64,000 bases of DNA from Geodermatophilus africanus. GTDB lineage: Bacteria; Actinomycetota; Actinomycetes; Mycobacteriales; Geodermatophilaceae. Under the pieces are notes generated by a model. The model saw nothing but the letters and a program-made list of their open reading frames with translations, ran no database searches and was not told the origin of the DNA. How positions within the stretch are numbered: the first letter of the stretch is position 1; every line of letters begins with the position of its first letter. This document shows positions 51,349-61,031 of this stretch, in pieces. The DNA lies in assembly GCF_900107105.1 (NCBI RefSeq), contig NZ_FNOT01000012.1, forward strand, positions 1-64,000, in the 5' to 3' direction. The translations under genes and the position numbers were made by a program.

Positions 51349-52203
51349 ATGTGCACGGAGCACACCGGCAGGGTGGCGCAGCAGCACCGCGACGGGACCG
51401 GGGCCGGGTTCTCCCGGCGGACAGCGCTGGTGGGTGGAGCGGCCGCGGCCGTGACCGCCGCGCTGACCGGAACGGCTCGGGCCGAGGACCGGACAACCAG
51501 AGGTCCGAACTGGGGCAGACGCGGCCTGTGCGACCTCACGCACCCGTTGACCACGAGCCTGCCGATGTTCCTGCCGACCGAGACGCCGTCGCGCCGCACC
51601 GCCGTGACGATCGAGCAGAACGGCTACTACCAGCAGGAGTGGCGCGTCTTCGAGCACACCGGCACCCACGTCGACGCGCCGGGACACTTCACGCCGGGCG
51701 GTCGCCTCGCGCCCGAGCTGCGGATCGACGAGCTCGTTACGCCCGCCGTCGTCATCGACATCAGCACGCGCGCCGCGGACGACCCCGACACCGTCGTGAC
51801 GATCGACGACGTCCGCGCGCACGAGGAGCGCCACGGCCGCATCCCGGACGACGCCGCCGTCCTCATGGACTCCGGCTGGGGCAGCCGGATCGGCGATCCG
51901 GAGGCCTACCGCGGCGCGGACGCGGCGGGGACGCTGCACTTCCCCGGCTTCGGTCCGGACACCTGCGAGTGGCTGCTGGCACACCGGCGCATCCGCAGCC
52001 TCGGTGTCGACACGCTCAGCCTCGACCCGGGCGTGTCCACGACCTTCGACACCCACCTCCTGCTCAGCGGCGCCGACCGCTACGGGATGGAGAACCTCGC
52101 CCACCTCGACCGCCTCCCACCCACGGGCGCGACGATCGCGGTCGGCCTCATCCCGTTCGAGGAGGGGTCGGGCGGTCCCGCGCGCGTCTTCGCCTCCTGG
52201 TGA
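51349..52203 (+). CDS. Tat-exported cyclase-family (kynurenine formamidase-like) protein
   Basis: The 284-residue protein has a twin-arginine signal (FSRRTALVGGAAAAVTAALT, cut near ARAED). The cyclase domain has LCDLTHPLTTSLPMFLPTE and the metal motif EHTGTHVDAPGHF, followed by VLMDSGWGSRIGD and a later His (FDTHLLLSGA). The family includes metal-dependent formamidases and hydrolases acting on cyclic or amide substrates; the substrate here is unknown. It probably acts outside the membrane. Confidence 0.88.
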   Translation: MCTEHTGRVAQQHRDGTGAGFSRRTALVGGAAAAVTAALTGTARAEDRTTRGPNWGRRGLCDLTHPLTTSLPMFLPTETPSRRTAVTIEQNGYYQQEWRVFEHTGTHVDAPGHFTPGGRLAPELRIDELVTPAVVIDISTRAADDPDTVVTIDDVRAHEERHGRIPDDAAVLMDSGWGSRIGDPEAYRGADAAGTLHFPGFGPDTCEWLLAHRRIRSLGVDTLSLDPGVSTTFDTHLLLSGADRYGMENLAHLDRLPPTGATIAVGLIPFEEGSGGPARVFASW

Positions 52204-52234
52204 ACCTCGGGGTGGCCCGGCAGCACGCGCCCCG

Positions 52235-53362
52235 TCAGGTCGGGAGCCGCTCCTCCGCGATCCGGCGGGCCAGCCGCTCCAGCAGCGGGCCGGCCTCGGT
52301 CATGCAGCGGTCGGGGTCGGGCTCGAGGTCGGTGAGGGCGTGCGCGGCGTCGATGCCGGCCGCCCGCAGCGCCGCGTCGTCCAGCTCCCGGCGCCCGCAC
52401 ACCGCCACCACCGCGGGGACGCCGGCCGTGCGGGCCCGGCGGGCGACGCCGACCGGCGCCTTGCCACGCAGGCTCTGCCCGTCGAGGGACCCCTCACCGA
52501 CGACGACCAGGTCGGCGCCGGCCGCCAGCCGCTCGAAGCCGAGCAGGTCCAGCAGCAGGTCGATGCCCGGCCGCAGCTGCGCCCCGAGGACGGCGAGCGC
52601 CGCGAACCCGACCCCGCCGGCGGCGCCCGCGCCCGGCTCGTCCCGCAGGTCGTGGTCGGTGGCCTCGGCGACCGCGTCGGCCAGCCGGGCCAGGCAGCCG
52701 TCGAGGAAGGCGACGTCGTCGGGGTCGGCGCCCTTCTGCGGGCCGTAGACCGCGGCCGCGCCCGAGGGGCCGGTCAGCGGGTTGTCGACGTCGCAGGCCA
52801 CGACGACCTCGGCACCGCACAGCGCGGCGGCGACCCCGCCGACGTCCACGCGGGCCAGCCGCTCGAGTCCGGCACCGCCAGGCCCCACCGGTGCGCCGTC
52901 CGCGTCGAGCAGTTGGGCGCCGAGGGCCTGCAGCAGCCCGGCGCCGCCGTCGGTGGTGGCGCTGCCGCCGATGCCCAGGACCACCCGGCGGGCGCCCCCG
53001 GCCAGCGCCGCGGCGACCAGCTCCCCGGTGCCGCGGCTGGTGGCGGTGCGGGGCGCGAACCGGCCCCCGGGCAGCCGACCCAGCCCCGAGACGTCGGCCA
53101 TCTCGACGACGGCGACGTCGCCGAGCCGGGCGTAGGCGGTCTCCACCGGCTCGCCGGTCGGGCCGGACGCGGTCACCGGGACCGCCTCGTAGCCCGCGGC
53201 GAGCGCGGCGGCGAGCGTGCCGTCACCGCCGTCCGCGACGGGCAGCCGGCTCACCGCCACGTCCGGCCGCCCGGCGGTGAGCCCGCGCGCGACCGCGTCG
53301 GCCACCTCCGTCGCGGTCAGCGATCCCTTGAACTTGTCCGGGGCGACGAGGACGCGAGGCAC
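52235..53362 (-). CDS. Glycerate kinase
   Basis: The 375-residue protein starts RVLVAPDKFKGSLTATEVAD and contains LPVADGGDGTLAAALAAGYE, TSRGTGELVAAAL, VLGIGGSATTDGGAGLLQAL and VVVGEGSLDGQSLRGKAP, all typical of the GlxK/GarK family (about 370-380 residues). It phosphorylates glycerate in the glyoxylate and glycerate route. The quinone reductase starts upstream on the same strand with a short gap. Confidence 0.94.
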   Translation of the reverse strand: MPRVLVAPDKFKGSLTATEVADAVARGLTAGRPDVAVSRLPVADGGDGTLAAALAAGYEAVPVTASGPTGEPVETAYARLGDVAVVEMADVSGLGRLPGGRFAPRTATSRGTGELVAAALAGGARRVVLGIGGSATTDGGAGLLQALGAQLLDADGAPVGPGGAGLERLARVDVGGVAAALCGAEVVVACDVDNPLTGPSGAAAVYGPQKGADPDDVAFLDGCLARLADAVAEATDHDLRDEPGAGAAGGVGFAALAVLGAQLRPGIDLLLDLLGFERLAAGADLVVVGEGSLDGQSLRGKAPVGVARRARTAGVPAVVAVCGRRELDDAALRAAGIDAAHALTDLEPDPDRCMTEAGPLLERLARRIAEERLPT

Positions 53363-53374
53363 TCGGCGATCCTG

Positions 53375-54388
53375 TCAGGCCGTGACGTCGACCAGCACCT
53401 TGCCGACGGCACCGTCCTCGACCGCGCGGTGCGCCTGCGCGGTCTCGGCCAGCGGGAAGATGTGCAGCGGCAGGCCGGCGTCCTCACCGACCCGCACCGC
53501 GCCGTCCAGGACGGCGGCGTTGACGTCCTCCACGGCGATCGCCTTGGCGCGGTCGGGCTCGGTGTAGACGAGGACGAACTGCCAGCGCGCGTTGGCGTTC
53601 ATCTGGGCGCGGACCGGCACGGTGACCTCCGCGCCGCCGTCGTCGGCGTACATGGCCACCGCCCCGTGCAGGCCGATCACCTGAGCGTCGACGGCGGCGT
53701 TGGTCGCGGCGGAGACCTCGACGATCGCGTCCACGCCCTTCGGCGCGACCTTGCGCACCTCGGCCACGACGTCCTGCCGGCGGTAGTCCACGACGTGCGA
53801 GGCGCCGGCCGCGGCGGCCAGTTGCGCCTTGCGCGGGCTGCTGACCGTGGCGATCACCGTCGCGTCGGCCCAGCGGGCCAGCTGGATGGCGGCGTTGCCG
53901 ACCGCGCCGGCCCCGCCCTGCACGAGGACGGTGTGCCCGGTCAGGGCGCCCGGCCCGAGCCGGTCGGGCAGCGACTCGGCGACGGTCAGGCAGCGGTGCG
54001 CCGTGAGGAACGGGATGCCCAGCGCCGCGCCGAGCTCGAAGGAGGGCCCGGCGCCCAGCAGCACCACCTGCCGCGCCGGGACGACGGTGTACTCGGCCGC
54101 CGTCCCGTGCGGGCGCTGCCAGGCCGCCTCCCAGACCCACACCCGCTCGCCGACCAGCACCGGGTCCACACCCTCGCCGACGGCGTCGACCGTGCCCGAG
54201 CCGTCCTGGTCGGGCACCTGGCCGTCGGCAGCGGGTGGGGCGGTGCGCCGGCGCTTCCAGTCGGTCGGGTTGACGCCCGAGAAGGTCAGCCGCACCCGCA
54301 CCTCGCCCGGGCCGGGCTCGGGGTCCGGGCGCTCCACCAGCTGCAGGACGTCGGGGTCGCCGTTCTCGGTGTAGACGATGGCTCGCAC
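53375..54388 (-). CDS. NADPH:quinone reductase (MDR family)
   Basis: The 337-residue protein has a GroES-like domain (YTENGDPDVLQLVERPDPEP, VRLTFSGVNPTDWKRR) and a Rossmann domain with VLVQGGAGAVGNAAIQLARW and AAGASHVVDYRRQDVV. No structural or catalytic zinc cysteines are seen. It belongs to the zeta-crystallin-like group that reduces quinones or enones with NADPH. Confidence 0.88.
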   Translation of the reverse strand: MRAIVYTENGDPDVLQLVERPDPEPGPGEVRVRLTFSGVNPTDWKRRRTAPPAADGQVPDQDGSGTVDAVGEGVDPVLVGERVWVWEAAWQRPHGTAAEYTVVPARQVVLLGAGPSFELGAALGIPFLTAHRCLTVAESLPDRLGPGALTGHTVLVQGGAGAVGNAAIQLARWADATVIATVSSPRKAQLAAAAGASHVVDYRRQDVVAEVRKVAPKGVDAIVEVSAATNAAVDAQVIGLHGAVAMYADDGGAEVTVPVRAQMNANARWQFVLVYTEPDRAKAIAVEDVNAAVLDGAVRVGEDAGLPLHIFPLAETAQAHRAVEDGAVGKVLVDVTA

Positions 54389-54429
54389 GGAACCGTCCTA
54401 CCCGGTCAGGCTCAGCCCCGCGCGGCGGC

Positions 54430-54825
54430 TCAGGCCAGGTTGAGCTGCCAGGAGACGCCGAAGCGGTCGTTCACCCAGCCGAACCGGCGGCTGAAGCCGT
54501 GGTCGCCGAGCTCCATCAGCACGGCACCCCCCTCGGACAGGCCCGCGAACAGCCGGTCCTGCTCCTCCTCCGACGCCGTCTCGACCCAGATCGAGAAGGA
54601 CGGCGTGAAGGTGAAGTCGTGGACCGGCGGGCTGTCGAAGCAGCGGAAGACCTGCCCGGCGATCGAGAGGCTGGCGCCCTGCACCGTGCCCTCGACGCCG
54701 GCACCGTCGGCCCCCCACCGGGTGAGCTCGAGGACGCGCGCGTCGTCGAACAGCGACGTGTAGAGGTCGAGCGCGGGCCCCGCGTCGCCCTGGAACATGA
54801 GGAACGGCAACACCTGCTTCGGCAT
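54430..54825 (-). CDS. VOC-family (PhnB-like) protein
   Basis: The 131-residue protein begins MPKQVLPFLMFQGDAGPALD and has ASLSIAGQVFRCFDSPPVHD, SIWVETASEEEQDRLFAGL and FGWVNDRFGVSWQLNLA, the pattern of PhnB-like VOC proteins. They have the glyoxalase/bleomycin-resistance fold; most have no known substrate. The ATG at 54825 fits the family start better than the GTG at 54834. Confidence 0.85.
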   Translation of the reverse strand: MPKQVLPFLMFQGDAGPALDLYTSLFDDARVLELTRWGADGAGVEGTVQGASLSIAGQVFRCFDSPPVHDFTFTPSFSIWVETASEEEQDRLFAGLSEGGAVLMELGDHGFSRRFGWVNDRFGVSWQLNLA

Positions 54826-54861
54826 GGCGATCACCGTAGGGGGAGCTGCTGACAGGAGCGC

Positions 54862-55461
54862 TCAGCCCAGTCGGTCGGCGACCGCGGCCAGGTGGTCGTC
54901 GACCACCCGGGAGACGGGGTCGCCTCCGGTGGCGACGACGAGCACGACCACCTCGTCGGAGCGCACCAGCCGGGTCTCGCGGACAGACGCATCCGGTCCG
55001 GGGACCTCGGTGCGGATCCGGACGCCGGTCCAGCCAGATCCCGCCCAGTCGTCCACCGACCGGACGACCCGGCCACCCGGTCCGGCATCGGGGGACGGTG
55101 GTGCCGACGCGCAGTCCGGCGCCTCCGCCTCCGCCTGGGCGAGGATGGCCGCGGCGACCATCGGCACCGACGTCGCCCAGGCGTACAGGTGCAGGGTCAC
55201 CTCCCCGGAGCTGTGGCCGGCGGCCACCGGCTCCCCGAGCGCGGGGTCGAGCCGCGGTGCCGGGGTGCCCGGCGCGGTGGTGCACAGCTGCCAGGGCGGC
55301 GGCGGTGCGTCGACCCGTCGGGAGCCGGGGAGCTCCCCCGACAGCGCCGTCTCGAGGTCGGGCGGGCCGCCGGGGGACGCGGTCCCCGCCACGGTCGAGG
55401 TGCAGGCGCCCAGCACGACGGCGACCGCGGCTCCGGCCCACCCCGCTGTCGCCGTCCGCAT
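54862..55461 (-). CDS. Putative lipoprotein
   Basis: The 199-residue protein has a lipoprotein signal (AGAAVAVVLGACTSTVAG). The outside domain contains LHLYAWATSVPMVAAAILAQ, DWAGSGWTGVRIRTEV and EVVVLVVATGGDPVSRVVDD, like the sensor-type or PknH-like extracellular domains of actinobacterial lipoproteins. Two cysteines (WQLC and DC) may form a disulphide. Function unknown. GGGAGGGGGACGGCG precedes the ATG. Confidence 0.75.
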   Translation of the reverse strand: MRTATAGWAGAAVAVVLGACTSTVAGTASPGGPPDLETALSGELPGSRRVDAPPPPWQLCTTAPGTPAPRLDPALGEPVAAGHSSGEVTLHLYAWATSVPMVAAAILAQAEAEAPDCASAPPSPDAGPGGRVVRSVDDWAGSGWTGVRIRTEVPGPDASVRETRLVRSDEVVVLVVATGGDPVSRVVDDHLAAVADRLG

Positions 55462-55560
55462 CGCCGTCCCCCTCCCGGCAGGCGCTACCCCTGCGGCGCA
55501 GGTGGCACGCGGACCGCGTCTCGCGTTGCCGGTCGCGGTCCCGGCTGTTGGGGTTGCGGG

Positions 55561-56406
55561 GTGCTCGTCCCGCGCTCCGGCGTCCTGCCCTCGCCGGTGC
55601 GCCGGACCCTGCTGTACCGGCAGGCCACCGGGCACCTGCCGCCGCTGCTGGGGCCGCGCACCTTCACCGAGAAGCTCAACTGGCGGATCACCCTCGACCG
55701 TCGCGAGCTGCTCGCGCCCACCTGCGACAAGCTGGCGATGAAGGAGCACGCCAGCCGGCTGGCGCCCGGCCTGGTGCGGGTCCCCGAGACGCTGTGGTCG
55801 GGCACGGACGTCGGCGAGCTGGTGGACGTCGACCTGCCCGCGCACTGGGTGCTCAAGCCCAACCACTCCTGCATCCGCCGGCTGTTCGGCCGAGGCCCGG
55901 CCGACGTCGCCGAGCTGCGCCGGCGCACCGCGGGCTGGGTGGGGGAGCGGTACTGGCGCAAGAGCGAGGAGTGGGCCTACCGGCGGGCGCGGCCGTGCCT
56001 GCTGGTCGAGGAGTTCGTCGGTCTCCCGGGCGTGGTGCCGGCCGACCTCAAGGTGCTCGTCGTCGGCGGCGAGCCCCGTCTGGTGGAGCTGCACACCGGC
56101 CGGGACGGGGATCACCGCGCCCGGCTCTACTCGCCGGAGTGGGGGCCGCTGCCCTGGACCATCGGCTACCGGCCCGGTCCGGACGCCGACCCGCCCGAGC
56201 GGCTCGACGACCTGCTCAAGGCCGCCACCGCGCTGGCCGACGGCTTCGACATGCTGCGGATCGACTGCTACGAGGCGGACGGCGAGCTGTGGTTCGGCGA
56301 GCTCACCCCGTACCCGGGCGCGGGGCTGTCCCCGCTGGAGCCCGACCTCGACGCCTGGCTAGGCGACGCCTGGACGCGCCCGCCGCTGCGGCACACCCGC
56401 GGCTGA
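55561..56406 (+). CDS. TupA-like ATP-grasp protein
   Basis: The 281-residue protein contains GPRTFTEKLNWRITLDRREL, TCDKLAMKEHASRLAPGLV, HWVLKPNHSCIRRLF, CLLVEEFVGLPGVVPADLKV and FGELTPYPGAGLSPL, the set found in TupA-like ATP-grasp proteins (teichuronopeptide and capsule synthesis) that form amide bonds using ATP. It could modify a surface polymer. The GTG follows a G-rich stretch and is divergent from the lipoprotein. Confidence 0.85.
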   Translation: MLVPRSGVLPSPVRRTLLYRQATGHLPPLLGPRTFTEKLNWRITLDRRELLAPTCDKLAMKEHASRLAPGLVRVPETLWSGTDVGELVDVDLPAHWVLKPNHSCIRRLFGRGPADVAELRRRTAGWVGERYWRKSEEWAYRRARPCLLVEEFVGLPGVVPADLKVLVVGGEPRLVELHTGRDGDHRARLYSPEWGPLPWTIGYRPGPDADPPERLDDLLKAATALADGFDMLRIDCYEADGELWFGELTPYPGAGLSPLEPDLDAWLGDAWTRPPLRHTRG

Positions 56407-56409
56407 GCC

Positions 56410-56473
56410 CGGCGAGTTCGGCGATCTCGCACGGCTGTGCGTCCGGGAGCGTGCCAGATCGGCGATCTCGCCG
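56410..56473 (+). repeat. Dispersed palindromic repeat, family X, copy 2
   Basis: It contains GGCGATCTCGCACGGCT and, 12 bases on, GGAGCGTGCCAGATCGGCG. It matches the reverse complement of 51164-51225. It lies between the convergent stops of the ATP-grasp gene and fbiC. Confidence 0.65.
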
Positions 56474-56475
56474 CT

Positions 56476-59079
56476 TCACACCGGGGTGATCGACAGGTCC
56501 AGCGCGCGGCGGCCCTCCTCCGAGCGGGCGGTCGCCAGCCGCTCCGCCGACGGGGTGCCGTACTCCGTCGTCCGCTGCCGGGCCGGGCGGCCGATCGCGG
56601 CGGCGATGGACTCCAGCTCGGCGATGGTCTTCGACGAGCCGTTCTCGCTGCCGGCCATCCGGCTGATCGTCTCCTCCATCAGCGTGCCGCCGAGGTCGTT
56701 GGCGCCGCCCTGCAGCACCGCCCGCGTGCCGACGTCCCCGAGCTTCACCCACGAGGTCTGGACGTTCGGGATGCGCCCGTGCAGCAGCAGCCGGGCGACG
56801 GCGTGCACCGCGCGGTTCTCCCGCACCGTCGGTCCCGGGCGGGCGACGCCGGCGAGGTAGATCGGCGAGCTGTGGTGCACGAAGGGCAGCAGCACGAACT
56901 CGGTGAAGCCGCCGGTCTCGTCCTGCACCCGCGCCAGCGTGCGCAGGTGCGCCACCCAGTGGGCCGGGGTGTCCACGTGGCCGTACATCATCGTCGACGT
57001 CGTCGGGATCCCCACCCGGTGTGCCGTGGTGATGATCTCGATCCACGTGGCGGTGGGCAGCTTGCCCTTGGTGAGCACCCAGCGGACGTCGTCGTCGAGG
57101 ATCTCCGCCGCGGTGCCGGGCACGGAGTCGAGCCCCGCTTCGCGAGCCGCCGTCAGGAAGTCGGCGAACGACAGTCCGGTGCGGGCCGCGCCGTTGACGA
57201 TCTCCATGGGGGAGAAGGCGTGCAGGTGGATGCCGGGCTGCCGGCGCTTCACCTCGCGGGCGAGGTCGAGGTAGGCGGTGCCGGGCAGGTCGGGGTGGAT
57301 GCCGCCCTGCATGCAGATCTCGGTCGCGCCGGCGGCCCAGGCCCGGTTCACGCGGGCGCCGACCTCCTCCAGCGAGAGCGTGTACGCGTCGGCGTCGGTG
57401 CGCCGCTGGGCGAACGCGCAGAACCGGCAGCCGGTGTAGCAGACGTTGGTGAAGTTGACGTTCCGGTTGACAACGTAGGTGACGTCGTCGCCGACCGTGT
57501 CCCGGCGGACGGCGTCGGCCAGCCCGCACAGCGCGTCGAGGTCGGTGCCGTCGGCGCCCAGCAGCGCGAGGTACTCGGCGTCGGTCAGCCCGGCCGGGTC
57601 GCTCTCGGCCGACCGGAGGGCGGCGTGCACCGCGGGGTCCCCGGCGGACAGAGCGGTGGACCCCGCCGACCGGGCCGACTCGGTGCGGGAGCGGAGTTCG
57701 GCCCAGTCGCCGTAGACGGCGTCGAAGTCGCTGCGCCGGTCGGCGGTGCGCCCGGTGGTGTCCACCTCGACGTGCAGGTCGGTCCGCCCGGACGACGTCC
57801 ACGCCGCGTCGGGTTCCTGCCACGGCAGCCCGGCGGGGGTGCGCCCCTCCACCGCGAGCCCGTCCGGGCCGGCCAGTGCGGCGACGTGCGGGCGCACCCG
57901 CGGGTCCAGCCATGGCTCAGGGGAGAGCACGTACGGCGGCTGGGCGGCCAGCCGCTCGCGCAGCTCGAACCCGGCCTCGGCCGACAGGACGGCCAGCTTG
58001 TCGATGTTGGGCCAGGGCCGCTCGGGGTTGACGTGGTCCGGGGTCAGCGGGCTGACGCCGCCCCAGTCGTCGACCCCGGCGCGCAGCAGCAGGCCCAGCT
58101 CGGTGGAGTCGCTCAGGTTCGGCGGGGCCTGCACCCGCGCCTTCGGGCCCAGCAGCAGCCGGGTGACGGCGACAGCGGCGACGTACTCCTGCAGCGCCAG
58201 GTCGTCGTGGGCGGCCATCGCCGTCCGCGGCTTGGCCCGGAAGTTCTGGACGATGACCTCCTGCACGTGCCCGTGCCGCTGCGCGGACGCCCGGATCGCG
58301 GCGACGGCGTCCACCCGCTCGGCGTAGCTCTCGCCGATGCCCAGCAGCACGCCGGTGGTGAACGGGACGGCGGAGCGGCCGGCGTCCTCGAGCACGCGCA
58401 GCCGGACGGCGGGCTCCTTGTCGGGGCTGCCGAAGTGCGGGCCGCCGCGCTCGGACCACAGCCGGATGGCCGTGGTCTCGAGCATCATGCCCATCGAGGC
58501 GGAGACGGGCTTGAGCCGCTGGATCTCCTCCCAGCTCAGCACCCCGGGGTTGAGGTGCGGCAGCAGCCCGGTCTCCTCCAGCACCCGGATCGCCATCGCC
58601 CGGAGGTAGGCCAGGGTGGAGTCGAAGCCGTGGGCTTCCAGCCACTCACGCGCGACCGGCCAGCGGTCCTCCGGGCGGTCGCCGAGGGTGAACAGCGCCT
58701 CCTTGCAGCCGAGCGCCGCGCCGGCCCGGGCGACCTCGAGCACCTCGTCGGGGGAGAGGAACGGCGCCTTCCCCTGTGCCCGCAGCTGCCCGGGCGTGGT
58801 CACGAACGTGCAGTAGTGGCAACGGTCGCGGCACAGGTGGGTGAGCGGGATGAACACCTTGCGGCTGTAGGTGACCACACCGGGACGCCCGGCGGAGGCC
58901 AGCCCCGCGTCGCGGACCCGGCCGGCCGCGGTCAGCAGCCGGTCCAGCGGCTCACCCTCGCCCAGGCCGCGGGCGTGCAGCAGCGTCTCGGCCTCGACGG
59001 CGTCCAGGGTCACCCCGCGCTCGGCCCGGGCCAGCGCGCGGCGGACGGCGGACTCCGACGGGTTCAGCGGCTCGGTCAT
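56476..59079 (-). CDS. fbiC: F420 biosynthesis FO synthase (CofG/CofH fusion)
   Basis: The 867-residue protein has two radical SAM domains. The CofG-like N-terminal half has [11 protein letters not shown] with the Cys triad, and the CofH-like C-terminal half has [15 protein letters not shown] with another. Together they join tyrosine with 5-amino-6-ribitylaminouracil to make FO, the deazaflavin of coenzyme F420. The length agrees with mycobacterial FbiC. No other F420 gene is in the window. Confidence 0.95.
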   Translation of the reverse strand: MTEPLNPSESAVRRALARAERGVTLDAVEAETLLHARGLGEGEPLDRLLTAAGRVRDAGLASAGRPGVVTYSRKVFIPLTHLCRDRCHYCTFVTTPGQLRAQGKAPFLSPDEVLEVARAGAALGCKEALFTLGDRPEDRWPVAREWLEAHGFDSTLAYLRAMAIRVLEETGLLPHLNPGVLSWEEIQRLKPVSASMGMMLETTAIRLWSERGGPHFGSPDKEPAVRLRVLEDAGRSAVPFTTGVLLGIGESYAERVDAVAAIRASAQRHGHVQEVIVQNFRAKPRTAMAAHDDLALQEYVAAVAVTRLLLGPKARVQAPPNLSDSTELGLLLRAGVDDWGGVSPLTPDHVNPERPWPNIDKLAVLSAEAGFELRERLAAQPPYVLSPEPWLDPRVRPHVAALAGPDGLAVEGRTPAGLPWQEPDAAWTSSGRTDLHVEVDTTGRTADRRSDFDAVYGDWAELRSRTESARSAGSTALSAGDPAVHAALRSAESDPAGLTDAEYLALLGADGTDLDALCGLADAVRRDTVGDDVTYVVNRNVNFTNVCYTGCRFCAFAQRRTDADAYTLSLEEVGARVNRAWAAGATEICMQGGIHPDLPGTAYLDLAREVKRRQPGIHLHAFSPMEIVNGAARTGLSFADFLTAAREAGLDSVPGTAAEILDDDVRWVLTKGKLPTATWIEIITTAHRVGIPTTSTMMYGHVDTPAHWVAHLRTLARVQDETGGFTEFVLLPFVHHSSPIYLAGVARPGPTVRENRAVHAVARLLLHGRIPNVQTSWVKLGDVGTRAVLQGGANDLGGTLMEETISRMAGSENGSSKTIAELESIAAAIGRPARQRTTEYGTPSAERLATARSEEGRRALDLSITPV

Positions 59080-59175
59080 CGCGCCCGACGCTAGTAGAAG
59101 GACCCCGCTGCCGGGCCCGGGCTACTCGTCGCCCGCCTCTCGACGATCATGGAGCTGACGGGACGGCGTCCTCTC

Positions 59176-60033
59176 TCACACGTCGCGGCGGGAGAAGGAC
59201 AGCGCGGTCAGTGCCCACACCATGGCGATCCACACCGCGGCCCACGCCAGGTAGGCGGGGGACAGCGTGGCCTCGCTCAGGAAGGGGAACCCGCCCTCAC
59301 CCGGGCCCATCTGGACGAGCGCGATCGGGTCCTGGAACGCGCTCATGGCGCCGCGCCACAGGCCGTCGGTGGGTAGCAGGATCCGGGACACGGTGCCCAC
59401 GCTCTCGACGCCGTCGTTGCCCAGCGCCCCGCCGATCCCACCGACCACGCCCGCGACCCAGGTCGCCCCGAACAGCCCGACGGCGACGATGCCCGACGCC
59501 ATGGTCGAGACCACGCTGGACAGCAGGAGGGCCAGGGTCAGCAGCACGACCGTCTCCGCCGCGAGCAGCGCGAGCCCGGTCGCGGGCGCCGGGGGCCAGT
59601 AGCCGACCGTGGCGGCGACCACGAGGATCTGCGCCAGGCCGGCCAGCACCACGTAGCCGCCGCCGAAGGCGACCAGGCCGAGCCACTTGCCGAGCAGGAC
59701 CGACGACCGTCGGACCGGCCGGGCGAGGATGACCAGTGCCTGCCCCGACTCCAGCTCGCCGGCCAGCGTGGGCCCGGCGAGGAACGCCGTGCCGATCGCC
59801 GCGATGAGGCTGAGCCCGAACATGATCAGGTTGAGCAGCAGCGAGGCCACCAGGCGCGCCTCGCCGCTGGTCATGGTGCCGAGCTCGGTGTCCAGCCCGA
59901 CCAGCTTCGAGAAGCCCCAGGCGCTGAGCGCGAGCAGCACGACCGTCAGTGCCAGGAGCGCCCAGACGACCCGCCGGCGGGCGGCCTCGCGCAGGGTGAG
60001 CCCCGCGACGGTCAGGACGGTCCGCGTGGTCAC
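59176..60033 (-). CDS. ABC transporter permease (ABC-2 type)
   Basis: The 285-residue protein has six membrane helices, including RRVVWALLALTVVLLALSAW, LLNLIMFGLSLIAAIGTAFL, LVAFGGGYVVLAGLAQILVV and the last near AYLAWAAVWIAMVWALTALS. GELESGQALVILARPVRRSS is the coupling-helix loop typical of ABC-2 exporters. The GTG at 60033 overlaps the stop of the ATPase gene (GTGA). With the ATPase it forms an exporter of unknown substrate. Confidence 0.88.
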   Translation of the reverse strand: MTTRTVLTVAGLTLREAARRRVVWALLALTVVLLALSAWGFSKLVGLDTELGTMTSGEARLVASLLLNLIMFGLSLIAAIGTAFLAGPTLAGELESGQALVILARPVRRSSVLLGKWLGLVAFGGGYVVLAGLAQILVVAATVGYWPPAPATGLALLAAETVVLLTLALLLSSVVSTMASGIVAVGLFGATWVAGVVGGIGGALGNDGVESVGTVSRILLPTDGLWRGAMSAFQDPIALVQMGPGEGGFPFLSEATLSPAYLAWAAVWIAMVWALTALSFSRRDV

Positions 60034-61031
60034 GACCGGTCCCCGGCCCCGGCGCGGAGGATGCCGAGCAGGCGCTCCTCCAGGCTGATCCGCGCCGGCT
60101 CCACGGCGTGCACCCGCGCGCCCAGGGCCACCAGGTCGCGCACCAGATCCGGCACGGTCGTCCCGTCGTCCTCGGCCGACAGCCCGACGGTGAACCACTC
60201 GCCCTCGCGCTCCACCGGCCCGGCGGCGGCCAGCCGCGCCTGCCCGTCGGCACCGAGCGCGGTCAGGTGCAGCCGCACCTCGCGCCGGCCCAGCAGCTCG
60301 GCCAGCGTGCCCGAGGCGGCGACGCGGCCGCGGTCGAGGACGACCACGCGGTCGCACACCCGCTCCACCTCGCCGATGAGGTGCGAGTTCAGCAGCACCG
60401 CCACGCCCCGCCCCCGCAGCGACAGCACCACGTCGCGCACGTCGGCCCGGCCGAGCGGGTCGAGGGCGCTGGTGGGCTCGTCGAGCACCACCAGCTCCGG
60501 GCGGGCCACCAGCGCGACGGCCAGGCCCAGCCGCTGCTGCATGCCCTTGGAGAAGCCGCCGACCCGGTCGTCGGCGCGGGCGGCCAGCCCGACCAGCTCC
60601 AGGCAGCCGTGCTGCTCGTCCCGGGGGATGTCGGCGCCGGCCAGCCGGACGTGCAGCCCGAGCACCTCGGCCGCGGTCAGCCAGGGCTGGTAGCGGAACA
60701 GCTCGGGCAGGTAGCCGACCCCGGCGCGGGCGGCCGGGTCGCTGCCCGGCCGGCCGAGCACCATCACCTCGCCGCAGTCGGGCCGGACCAGGCCCAGCAG
60801 CATCTTGATGACCGTGGTCTTCCCGGCCCCGTTCGGTCCGAGCAGGCCGACCACCTCACCGCGGCCCACGGACAGCGAGACGCCGTCCACCGCGGTGCGC
60901 CGTCCGTACCGCTTGCGCAGGCCGTCGCACCACAGCGCCGGGGACGGCGGCAGGTCGCGGACCAGCTGCGCCGCGGCCCGGACGGCGGGGTCGCCCGGGC
61001 CGGCGAGCGGAGGTGCGTCGGCCGTGCTCAC
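60030..61031 (-). CDS. ABC transporter ATP-binding protein
   Basis: The 333-residue ATPase has Walker A LGPNGAGKTTV, signature FSKGMQQRLGLAVAL, Walker B LVVLDEPTSALDPLG and H-loop NSHLIGE. A 30-residue N-terminal tail precedes the domain, and a regulatory tail follows (about 240-333). The GTG overlaps the stop of the anti-sigma gene by four bases. Confidence 0.93.
   Translation of the reverse strand: MSTADAPPLAGPGDPAVRAAAQLVRDLPPSPALWCDGLRKRYGRRTAVDGVSLSVGRGEVVGLLGPNGAGKTTVIKMLLGLVRPDCGEVMVLGRPGSDPAARAGVGYLPELFRYQPWLTAAEVLGLHVRLAGADIPRDEQHGCLELVGLAARADDRVGGFSKGMQQRLGLAVALVARPELVVLDEPTSALDPLGRADVRDVVLSLRGRGVAVLLNSHLIGEVERVCDRVVVLDRGRVAASGTLAELLGRREVRLHLTALGADGQARLAAAGPVEREGEWFTVGLSAEDDGTTVPDLVRDLVALGARVHAVEPARISLEERLLGILRAGAGDRS

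Noticed and set aside
49087..52104. 1005-codon open frame on the minus strand
   Set aside because: It is antisense to the biotin carboxylase and acyl-CoA dehydrogenase and reads like the mirror of GC-rich codons.
59095..59135. Possible further family Y copy (AGAAGGACCCCGCTGCC)
   Set aside because: Only the first 17 bases resemble the repeat; the core CTCGCA and the right stem are absent.
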